Positions 7,361-13,144 of a stretch of DNA of 13,144 bases are shown here, piece after piece (the first letter of the stretch is position 1; each line of letters begins with the position of its first letter). This DNA is from an uncultured Oscillospiraceae bacterium (GTDB lineage: Bacteria > Bacillota > Clostridia > Oscillospirales > Oscillospiraceae). The stretch is taken from the NCBI GenBank assembly GCA_900759385.1, contig CAAEUZ010000093.1, forward strand, positions 1 through 13,144, given 5' to 3'. The position numbers were made by a program, and so were the translations under genes. The notes beneath the pieces are model-generated. The model was given only the letters and a program-made list of their open reading frames with translations, had not been told where the DNA came from and did no database searches.

Positions 7361-8482
7361 CTATATCCTCTGCTTCCGGAAGGCGGAGGGCGTTATGCCC
7401 TCGCGGGATTTGAAGAGGTAGAGGAAGTGGTTCGTGTTCGGTATGCCCACGAGCTGGCCTATCTCGGCTATGGTCCGCGCAGAGTCCACCAGCAGCACCT
7501 TGGCGTGGTCGAGACGGATGTCGATGAGGTAGTCGTTCGGACTCTTGCCTATGTAGCGCTTGAACTCGCGCGACATGTGGTACTTGCTGATGCCGAAATG
7601 CTTTGACAGGGCGTCTAGCGTGATGCCGGACGGGTAGTTGCGGTCGAGATAGTTCTGTATCGCGGCTATGATGTCCGGCACTATGACCTGCTTGGACGAG
7701 GAGCTGACAAGGGCGATGTCCGTCTCCAGGAACAGTGCCAGCAGCAGATGGGCGTACACGCTGTCCGGGTCCGGGCAGGACTCCGTGCGCGGGCTGAGCA
7801 GCTGCCAGATAAGCGAGCGGAAGCGCGTGCCGGCGCCGAAGGTGAGCTGTATAAGACCCGAGCCTGAGAGCGTGCCGCACAGCATTGAGTAGAGGGGGGA
7901 CCTCATGTGCCCGTGTATGCGCACAAACGCGCACTCCCACGGCTTGCCGGGCGCTGAGCGGAACTGTATGCGCCTGGAGCAGTCGGCCCAGACGCAGTCA
8001 TATTTCCGGCAGCGCAGAGACCGGCCGCTTATTATGACCTCGCCTTCTCCCGAGAGGCTGTAGCAGAGGAGCGTGGCGTCTTCCGAGTAAACGTTGAACC
8101 CTTCGGGCGGCACCGTGGCCGAGCTGAGCCGCACCAGTTCGACGCCGGACTCCGGGTCCAGCTCGCCGTACGAGCGCACGAATTTGGAGTATTTTATGTC
8201 CGGGCGCGAGTAGCTGGAGCCTGCCGCTACCACGTCGGCGTACTGCGCCGGCATGTCGAGGGAGTGGGCTATGAAAAGCTCAAGATACTCTTCCTCGCCG
8301 GACGGGGATTTCGGGAGTATCCCGTCCGGATCGACCGCCATCTCAATGAATTCGTCGAGGAATTCCTCCAGCCTGTCCCCTCCCGAGGTGACAAAGGTAT
8401 CTCCAACGAAGGCTGACCACCCCGTTTCAAGCAAAATATATAGAAAAAAGACGGCGCCGCGGAGCACGAAAAGGTGAAACAC
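7361..8482 (-). CDS. AraC-family transcriptional regulator with cupin-like sensor domain
   Basis: A DNA-binding regulator, 373 residues if the GTG at 8482 is used. The C-terminal region (about 270-373) has the paired helix-turn-helix of the AraC family: LDALSKHFGISKYHMSREFK (289-308), then IAEIGQLVGIPNTNHFLYLF (338-357) and GITPSAFRKQR. Residues about 115-190 look like an AraC-type cupin sensor (LCYSLSGEGEVIISGRSLRC, then ECAFVRIHG). The first 22 residues are hydrophobic and atypical. The GTG has no good ribosome binding site, and ATG at residue 48 (8341) would give a more usual 326 residues but also lacks one, so the start is open. The gene is divergent from the acyl-CoA dehydrogenase operon, with 337 bases between them, which makes it the probable regulator of that operon in response to a small molecule. 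The ligand is unknown. Confidence 0.9.
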   Translation of the reverse strand: MFHLFVLRGAVFFLYILLETGWSAFVGDTFVTSGGDRLEEFLDEFIEMAVDPDGILPKSPSGEEEYLELFIAHSLDMPAQYADVVAAGSSYSRPDIKYSKFVRSYGELDPESGVELVRLSSATVPPEGFNVYSEDATLLCYSLSGEGEVIISGRSLRCRKYDCVWADCSRRIQFRSAPGKPWECAFVRIHGHMRSPLYSMLCGTLSGSGLIQLTFGAGTRFRSLIWQLLSPRTESCPDPDSVYAHLLLALFLETDIALVSSSSKQVIVPDIIAAIQNYLDRNYPSGITLDALSKHFGISKYHMSREFKRYIGKSPNDYLIDIRLDHAKVLLVDSARTIAEIGQLVGIPNTNHFLYLFKSREGITPSAFRKQRI

Positions 8483-8568
8483 GCAGCTGCCGAGGAAAAA
8501 ACAAGCAAAAACCGCGAAAAAGCGTGTGTTTGTGGCGGATGAAATACCTGTGAAATTTGGACAAGATT

Positions 8569-8597
8569 ATTATAAAACAAACTGTTTACGGCGTCAA
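8569..8597 (-). promoter_or_regulatory. Promoter of the AraC-family gene
   Basis: On the minus strand, TTGACG (complement of 8592-8597), a 17-base spacer, and a perfect TATAAT (complement of 8569-8574). The leader to the GTG at 8482 would be about 80 bases, and to the ATG at 8341 about 220. Confidence 0.78.
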
Positions 8598-8643
8598 TAA
8601 GATAAAAATGAATAAAATATGTCGAAACCTCGCACGACAGATG

Positions 8644-8676
8644 TTATATTGCTGACAATCATTATATGTTGCTGTC
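8644..8676. promoter_or_regulatory. Candidate AraC-type binding site, direct repeat
   Basis: TTATATTGCTGAC (8644-8656) is followed by TTATATGTTGCTGTC (8662-8676). The TTATAT parts are 18 bp apart and the GCTG parts 20 bp apart, about two helical turns, which is how AraC-family half-sites are commonly spaced. The pair sits between the AraC promoter and the operon promoter. It is a candidate only. Confidence 0.4.
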
Positions 8677-8735
8677 TTCTCAGCGTCAAGGAATTAACAT
8701 AGCAAGATTTATAGAAATTGAAGCATTATTCTTAA

Positions 8736-8764
8736 TTGAGTTTCGGGCCGCCAAGTACGATAAT
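8736..8764 (+). promoter_or_regulatory. Likely promoter of the acyl-CoA dehydrogenase operon
   Basis: TTGAGT at 8736-8741, a 17-base spacer, and GATAAT at 8759-8764. The -35 box is imperfect, consistent with a promoter helped by an activator. The start would be near 8771, giving a leader of about 49 bases that opens with a small dyad, GGGAC/GTCCC (8777-8791). Across the 337-base gap 8483-8819 I find only this promoter, the AraC promoter and the direct repeat, and no gene. Confidence 0.6.
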
Positions 8765-8819
8765 CAAAGCAGGCAAGGGACAGAGGGTCCCGCAATAATA
8801 TACCGGGAGGGCTTAACAG

Positions 8820-9959
8820 ATGACTTTCAACTTCACCGAAGAGCAAGTAATGATTCGTGATATGGTGCGTGAATTCACCAAAAAGGAGGTCGAGCCGCGC
8901 GACAAGTGGATGGACGAGAACGGCTTCGACTACGAGTTGCACAAGAAGCTCACCCAGGCCGGGCTGATGGGCATCCACCTCGACGAGAAGTACGGCGGCG
9001 GTGGCGGCGACGCGGTCACCAGCATCATAGTCATTCACGAGCTGGCCAAGGGCAGCGCGTCTGTGGCGCTCTTCCTGGATGCCAACTGGCTCGCGGCCGA
9101 CCTCATACTCCATCACGGCACCGAGGCCCAGAAGGACAAGTACCTCACCCAGGCTGCCCAGGGCAAGATTTTCGCCTTCGGCCTGACCGAGAGCAGCGCC
9201 GGCAGCGACGCCGCCGGCATCAAGAGCACGGTCGTCCCCGCTGACGACGGCGGCTGGATACTCAACGGCGGCAAGGCCTGGATCACCAACTCCGGCGTGG
9301 CCGACTACTACATAATCCTCGCCAAGACCGACCCCGACGCGGGCAGCAAGGGCATCAGCGCCTTCATCGTCCCGAAGGACGCTGAGGGCCTGACCATAGG
9401 CAAGTTCGAGGACAAGATGGGCATGCGCGGCAGCGCCACCTGCGAGCTGAGCTTCGACAACATCCACCTGCCCGCCGACGCTCTGCTGGGCAGCCTGGGC
9501 ATGGGCTTCAAGATGGCCATGCAGGCTCTCGACGGCGCGCGCATCAGCATCGGCGCCATCGCCGCCGGCCTGAGCGAGCACGCGATGACCATCGCCAAGA
9601 ACTACGCCAACGAGCGCTACACCTTCGGCAAGCCCATCGCCAAGCACCAGGGCGTGCAGTTCAAGTTCGCCGACATGAGCGCCGAGATCCGCGCCATGGA
9701 GCTCATGACCTACGACACCGCCCGCATGAAGGCCGAGGGCAAGCGCCACACCCTCGAGGCCGCGCAGACCAAGCTGTTTGCCGGTACGCGCTGCACGCAG
9801 ATCTGCCTGGAGTGCCAGCAGGTGCTCGGCGGCAACGGCTACAGCAAGGAGTACCACGTCGAGCGCTTTGTGCGCGACGCCAAGCTGCTTGAGATAGGCG
9901 AGGGCACCAACGAGATCCTCCGCATGCTCATCGGCGGCACCATTCTGGCCCAGAAGTAA
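8820..9959 (+). CDS. Acyl-CoA dehydrogenase (butyryl-CoA dehydrogenase-like)
   Basis: A 379-residue FAD enzyme that interconverts an acyl-CoA and its 2,3-enoyl-CoA, exchanging electrons with ETF. It begins MTFNFTEEQVMIRDMVREFT, as in short-chain/butyryl-CoA dehydrogenases, and has their length. FAD- and substrate-site motifs: FGLTESSAGSD (120-130), AWITNSG (153-159), DGARISIGAIAAG (238-250), and QVLGGNGYSKEYHVERFVRD (334-353). The catalytic base is expected at Glu361 in IGEGTNEI, the usual place for this subfamily. GGGAGGG (8805-8811) is eight bases before ATG 8820. It is the first gene of the operon with etfB, etfA and a CoA-transferase, so it probably works as an acyl-CoA reductase or dehydrogenase on the thioester made by that transferase. 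The acyl chain cannot be read from the sequence. Butyryl-CoA itself is less likely because the thl-crt-hbd genes of that pathway are not beside it. Confidence 0.93.
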   Translation: MTFNFTEEQVMIRDMVREFTKKEVEPRDKWMDENGFDYELHKKLTQAGLMGIHLDEKYGGGGGDAVTSIIVIHELAKGSASVALFLDANWLAADLILHHGTEAQKDKYLTQAAQGKIFAFGLTESSAGSDAAGIKSTVVPADDGGWILNGGKAWITNSGVADYYIILAKTDPDAGSKGISAFIVPKDAEGLTIGKFEDKMGMRGSATCELSFDNIHLPADALLGSLGMGFKMAMQALDGARISIGAIAAGLSEHAMTIAKNYANERYTFGKPIAKHQGVQFKFADMSAEIRAMELMTYDTARMKAEGKRHTLEAAQTKLFAGTRCTQICLECQQVLGGNGYSKEYHVERFVRDAKLLEIGEGTNEILRMLIGGTILAQK

Positions 9960-9966
9960 GCGCAGT

Positions 9967-9998
9967 GCTCTCCCCCGCCGCGACAGCACAGGGAGAGC
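9967..9998. other. Intra-operon inverted repeat between the dehydrogenase and etfB
   Basis: GCTCTCCC (9967-9974) pairs with GGGAGAGC (9991-9998) across a 16-base loop in the 75-base gap. There is no T-tract, so it is more likely an mRNA-stabilising or processing hairpin than a terminator. A TATAAT follows at 10001-10006 but no -35 box stands at the right distance. Confidence 0.5.
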
Positions 9999-10034
9999 GG
10001 TATAATCCACAATCTGAACATTTGGAGAGAGACA

Positions 10035-10820
10035 ATGAAGATACTTGTATTTGTAAAGCAGGTACCGGACACGGATGATGTCAAGCTCGATCCCAAGACC
10101 GGCAACCTGATGCGCGAGGGCGTGGAGAGCATCATGAACCCGCTCGACGCCAACGCCATTGAGACGGCGCTCCGCCTCAAGGATAAGTACGGCGGCACTG
10201 TCGTGGCCATCAGCATGGGTCCCCCGCAGGCCGACGAGGTGCTCAAAAAGGCCCTGGGCATGGGCTGCGACGAGAGCGTGCTGCTCTCCGACCGCGCCCT
10301 CGGCGGCGCCGACACCCTGGCCACCGGCTATCCGCTCGCCAAGGCGGCGGAGAAGATAGGCGGGTACGACCTGCTCATCTGCGGCCGTCACGCGACCGAC
10401 GCCGAGACCGCCCAGACCGGCCCCATCATCGCCGCCTTCCTGGGCATCCCCCAGGTCACCCTCTGCGGCGAGGTCGAGATTGAGGACGGCTGGGCCATCT
10501 GCGAGAGGCTCCTGCCCGACCGCACCGAGAAGGTCAAGGTCAGGCTCCCGGCGCTCATCACCGTCTGCGCCGAGGCCAACGAGCCGCGCTATCCGACCCC
10601 GATAAACATCATGAAGGCGCTCAAGAAGCCGCGCTACACCTGGAACGCCGAAGACCTGGGCTGCGACCCCGGCATGATAGGCATCCCCGGCTCCCCCAGC
10701 TCCAACAAGCGCATCTTTGAACCGCCCAAGCGCAACACCGACACCAGGTACTTTGATGGCGAGCCCGAGGCCATCGCCAAGGCCATCGCCGACGTACTCG
10801 AAGCCGAGCATATCATATAA
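10035..10820 (+). CDS. etfB: Electron transfer flavoprotein beta subunit
   Basis: A 261-residue EtfB, which with EtfA forms the ETF that takes electrons to or from the acyl-CoA dehydrogenase. Motifs: MKILVFVKQVPDTDDVKLDP at the N-terminus; NPLDANAIETALRLKD (35-50); DRALGGADTLATGYPLAKAA (86-105); the nucleotide-binding GRHATDAETAQTGP (117-130); and the ETF-beta signature region VRLPALITVCAEANEPRYPT (169-188). The DRALGGADTLAT segment and short length resemble ETFs of Acidaminococcus, Megasphaera and clostridia that hold a second FAD and carry out electron bifurcation, so such a role is possible. That is an inference from resemblance. The ribosome binding site GGAGAGA lies just ahead of ATG 10035. 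The stop overlaps the ribosome binding site of etfA, so the two subunits are likely made in step. Confidence 0.95.
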   Translation: MKILVFVKQVPDTDDVKLDPKTGNLMREGVESIMNPLDANAIETALRLKDKYGGTVVAISMGPPQADEVLKKALGMGCDESVLLSDRALGGADTLATGYPLAKAAEKIGGYDLLICGRHATDAETAQTGPIIAAFLGIPQVTLCGEVEIEDGWAICERLLPDRTEKVKVRLPALITVCAEANEPRYPTPINIMKALKKPRYTWNAEDLGCDPGMIGIPGSPSSNKRIFEPPKRNTDTRYFDGEPEAIAKAIADVLEAEHII

Positions 10821-10834
10821 GGAGGCGAATACCA

Positions 10835-11842
10835 ATGACTAAAGAAGAGTGCAGGGGCATCTGGGTGTTCGCCGAGCAGGAAAACGGCGTCCTCTCCGGC
10901 ACCGATTTCGAGCTGCTGGCCAAGGCGCACGACCTCAAGGCCAAGCTGGGCGGCACGGACACCGTCACCGCCGTGCTGCTGGGCGACAACGTCGCTGGTC
11001 TTGTCGACACGCTCTACGCCTACGGCGCCGAGCAGGTCATCCTGGCCGAGAACGCCAACCTGAAGGACTACAGCGCGCGTCCGTACGAGAAGGTGCTCGT
11101 CGACCTCGCCAACAAGTATAAGCCGAGCATATTCCTCTTCGCCGCCAGCCCCATCGGCCGCGACGTGGCCCCGCGCGTGATGTGCGATCTGCGCACCGGC
11201 CTCACCGCCGACGCCATCGACCTCGACGTGGACGAGGACGGCGTGTTCGTACAGACCACCCCGAACTTCGGCGGCAACATACTCAGCCACATCGTCATCC
11301 TCGAGAAGCGCCCGCAGATGGTCACGGTGCACCCGAAGGTGTTCGAGCCGTTTGCGCCCAAGGCCGGCGCGGCCGGCGAGCTCATCACTGAGAGCGTCGA
11401 GGTCGAGGCCGATGCCGACTACGTCGTGCTGGAGACCAGCATGAAGCAGTTTGAGGGCAAGCCCATCGATGAGTGCGACGTGCTGGTCGCCGGCGGACGC
11501 GGCATAAAGAGTGAGGAAGACCTCGCGCAGCTGCGTGAGCTGGCATACCTGCTGGGCGGCGAGCTGGCCTGCTCCAGGCCGCTCAACGACAACGGCTGGA
11601 TGCCGCACGAGGATCAGATAGGCCAGTCCGGCACCACCGTCAAGCCCAAGTTCATCCTCAACGTCGCCATTTCCGGCTCCGTCCAGTACCTGGCCGGCAT
11701 GCAGAACTCCGGCTGCATCATGAGCATCAACCACACCGCGAGCGCCCCCATCTACGACGTCTCGCACTACGGCGCGGTAATAGACTACCGCAAGGTCATA
11801 CCCGCTCTCATAGCTGAGATCAAGGCCCGCAGGGCTAAGTAA
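10835..11842 (+). CDS. etfA: Electron transfer flavoprotein alpha subunit
   Basis: A 335-residue EtfA, partner of the preceding EtfB. The N-terminal domain begins near residue 8 (GIWVFAEQENGVL). The C-terminal FAD domain starts around 213 (VLVAGGRGIKSEEDL) and continues with LACSRPLNDNGWMPHEDQIG, QSGTTVKPKF, AISGSVQYLAGMQNS and APIYDVSHYGAVIDY. No N-terminal ferredoxin domain is present, unlike some ETFs in caffeate-type pathways. One oddity is visible: where most EtfA proteins read GISGAIQH, this one reads AISGSVQY, so Tyr285 stands where a flavin-contacting His is usual. The following INHTASAPIY also departs from the usual INKDPEAPIF. AAGGAGG (10819-10825) overlaps the etfB stop and is nine bases before ATG 10835. 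Such changes could alter the flavin potential and hence the role of this ETF. Confidence 0.95.
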   Translation: MTKEECRGIWVFAEQENGVLSGTDFELLAKAHDLKAKLGGTDTVTAVLLGDNVAGLVDTLYAYGAEQVILAENANLKDYSARPYEKVLVDLANKYKPSIFLFAASPIGRDVAPRVMCDLRTGLTADAIDLDVDEDGVFVQTTPNFGGNILSHIVILEKRPQMVTVHPKVFEPFAPKAGAAGELITESVEVEADADYVVLETSMKQFEGKPIDECDVLVAGGRGIKSEEDLAQLRELAYLLGGELACSRPLNDNGWMPHEDQIGQSGTTVKPKFILNVAISGSVQYLAGMQNSGCIMSINHTASAPIYDVSHYGAVIDYRKVIPALIAEIKARRAK

Positions 11843-11868
11843 TATCTACACGAAAAGGAGCAAGAAAA

Positions 11869-13125
11869 ATGAGCGATCGCAAGTTCATCATCCCTGAGTA
11901 CGGCCCGTTTGCCGGTATGCGTGTCATCACCTCCGGCTCACTCATCGCCATGCCTTTCGCAGCGACCATGCTGGCCGACTTCGGCGCTGAGGTCATCCAC
12001 ATCGAGCGTCCCGGCGTGGGCGACACGCTGCGCATGCTCGCTCCCTTCGCCGAGGTCAACGGCAAGAAGGTTGGTACCGCCTGGGCTCAGGACGCGCGCA
12101 ACAAGCTCAGCCTCACTCTCGAGCTCAATCTCAATCACCCGGAGGTAAAGGAGCTGTTCTACGGCCTAATCAGGGAAGCCGACATATTCATGGAGAACAT
12201 GGTCTGGCTGGACAAGCTGGGTATCTATGACGAGGAGCTGCTGAAGGTCAACCCGAAGCTGGTCATCGTGCACATCTCCGGCCTCGGCAACGCCAAGTTC
12301 GGCGGCGTGCCCAGCGTCTGCAACCGCGCCAGCTATGACATGATAGGCCAGGCCTTCTCCGGCTGGCTGTACCTGCAGGGCTTCAAGGACCGCGACCCCG
12401 TCGTCGCCAAGCCCTACATGAACGACTTTGTCTCCGCCTTCGCCGCCCTGTTCGGCACCCTCGCGGCCTACAACGTCGCGCAGAAGACCGGCAAGGGCCA
12501 GGTCGTCGATGTTGCCCAGTTCGAGGCTATGGCCCAGTACATGTGCGGCACCTACACCAGCTATACCATGGCCGGCGCCGTGACCGAGCGCAGCGGCAAC
12601 GCCTCCCCGGCCTTCCAGCCCTACGACCTCTTTGAGAGCAAGGACGGCGCCCTCGTCGCTCTCGGCGCCTTCGGCCCCGGCGTGTACAAGCGCTGCATCA
12701 AGGCCCTGGGCTTCGACCTCGAGTACTTCAACTACAAGGACTGCTCCTCCGGCGTGGAGGCCGTCGCCAGCCCCAAGGGCCGCGAGCTGAACGCCAGGGT
12801 CGTCGAGTGGTGCAAGGCGCACACCGCCGCCGAGATCGAGCAGATCATGGAGGATGCGAAGGTCCCCTGCTCCAAGGTCAACAACGCCAAGGACACCTTC
12901 GAGAACGAGCACTTCAAGTCCCGCGGCGACTGGATCACCTACGAGGACCAGACCGTCGGCGCCGACATCACCGCCTTCGGCATCGCCCCGAAGCTCAGCG
13001 AGACCCCGGGCAAGGTCTGGCGCGGCGCCCCGAGCATGGGCCAGGACACCGAAGCCGTCCTCAAGACCGTCCTCGGCTACGACGACGCCAAGATTGCCGA
13101 ACTGCGCGAGAAAAACCTCATCTAA
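11869..13125 (+). CDS. Family III (CaiB/BaiF-type) CoA-transferase, CaiB-like
   Basis: A 418-residue formyl-CoA-transferase-type (family III) enzyme that moves CoA from an acyl-CoA donor to a carboxylic acid through an aspartyl intermediate; the nucleophile is expected at Asp186 (KPYMNDFVSAF). Other family stretches: YGPFAGMRVITSGSLIAMPF (11-30), ADFGAEVIHIERPGVGDTLR (36-55), NPKLVIVHISGLG (128-140), YDMIGQAFSGWLYLQG (156-171), and TGKGQVVDVAQFEAM. Several match E. coli CaiB (carnitine CoA-transferase) as I remember it, above all the C-terminal PGKVWRGAPSMGQDT against PGQIWRGMPSHGMDT, and the length is close to CaiB's roughly 405. Alternatives in the same family are FldA (phenyllactate) and BaiF (bile acids), which look less similar. 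The ribosome binding site AAAAGGAG precedes ATG 11869. It probably activates the operon's substrate by CoA exchange. The operon may run on, as no terminator is seen in the last 19 bases. Confidence 0.92.
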   Translation: MSDRKFIIPEYGPFAGMRVITSGSLIAMPFAATMLADFGAEVIHIERPGVGDTLRMLAPFAEVNGKKVGTAWAQDARNKLSLTLELNLNHPEVKELFYGLIREADIFMENMVWLDKLGIYDEELLKVNPKLVIVHISGLGNAKFGGVPSVCNRASYDMIGQAFSGWLYLQGFKDRDPVVAKPYMNDFVSAFAALFGTLAAYNVAQKTGKGQVVDVAQFEAMAQYMCGTYTSYTMAGAVTERSGNASPAFQPYDLFESKDGALVALGAFGPGVYKRCIKALGFDLEYFNYKDCSSGVEAVASPKGRELNARVVEWCKAHTAAEIEQIMEDAKVPCSKVNNAKDTFENEHFKSRGDWITYEDQTVGADITAFGIAPKLSETPGKVWRGAPSMGQDTEAVLKTVLGYDDAKIAELREKNLI

Positions 13126-13144
13126 ACTATACTATGCATATGGC

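Noticed and set aside
10001..10006. Full internal promoter before etfB
   Set aside because: TATAAT is perfect but no -35 box or extended -10 is present at the right place. It is kept only as a remark.
8709..10835. Leftward 708-codon open frame opposite the dehydrogenase and etfB
   Set aside because: A shadow caused by strong GC-ending codon use on the plus strand. It is low-complexity (Ala, Val, Gly, Leu) with no recognisable motif, while both plus-strand genes are unmistakable.

Overview
The window looks like a chromosomal segment of a GC-rich member of the Clostridia, probably a gut Oscillospiraceae or Lachnospiraceae-type anaerobe. The support is indirect: GC-rich genes separated by AT-rich promoters, strong AGGAGG-type ribosome binding sites, a BlaI/M56 module, CCA-encoded tRNA, and an acyl-CoA dehydrogenase/EtfBA/CoA-transferase operon typical of anaerobes that respire or ferment acyl-CoA. 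No species call is possible from sequence reading alone.

Layout. Bases 1-330 are the end of an IS30-family insertion sequence: the transposase N-terminus reads leftward off the window and a terminal inverted repeat lies near 303-330. Bases 453-3422 hold a regulatory operon: twin BlaI-type operators, a BlaI/MecI-family repressor, an M56 (BlaR1/MecR1-like) membrane zinc protease with a non-penicillin-binding ectodomain, a possible 17-residue linking ORF, and a small polytopic membrane protein. There is no beta-lactamase. A bidirectional terminator at 3450-3475 separates this from asnS (asparaginyl-tRNA synthetase, leftward). asnS and the rightward cysK (O-acetylserine sulfhydrylase) share a divergent promoter region whose two -10 boxes overlap. 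cysK is followed closely by a YegS/DagK-type lipid kinase. Then come an initiator tRNA-Met with its own promoter, three hairpins (two of them clear terminators), and a leftward AraC-family regulator.

The right third (8820-13125) is a metabolic operon divergent from the AraC gene: acyl-CoA dehydrogenase, EtfB, EtfA and a CaiB-like family III CoA-transferase. The likely joint logic is activation of a carboxylic acid as its CoA thioester by CoA exchange, then reduction of a 2,3-unsaturated acyl-CoA (or oxidation in reverse) by the dehydrogenase with electrons passed through the ETF pair, possibly by flavin-based electron bifurcation. The CoA-transferase resembles CaiB of carnitine/crotonobetaine metabolism, so a betaine or related gut substrate is a reasonable hypothesis, but the substrate cannot be read from the sequence. 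The operon may continue past the right edge, since no terminator is visible there.

Points most worth checking: the M56 sensor without an acylation motif, the substrate of the CaiB-like operon and its EtfA with Tyr replacing the usual flavin-site His, the bulged base in the initiator tRNA T-stem, and the overlapping asnS/cysK promoters.
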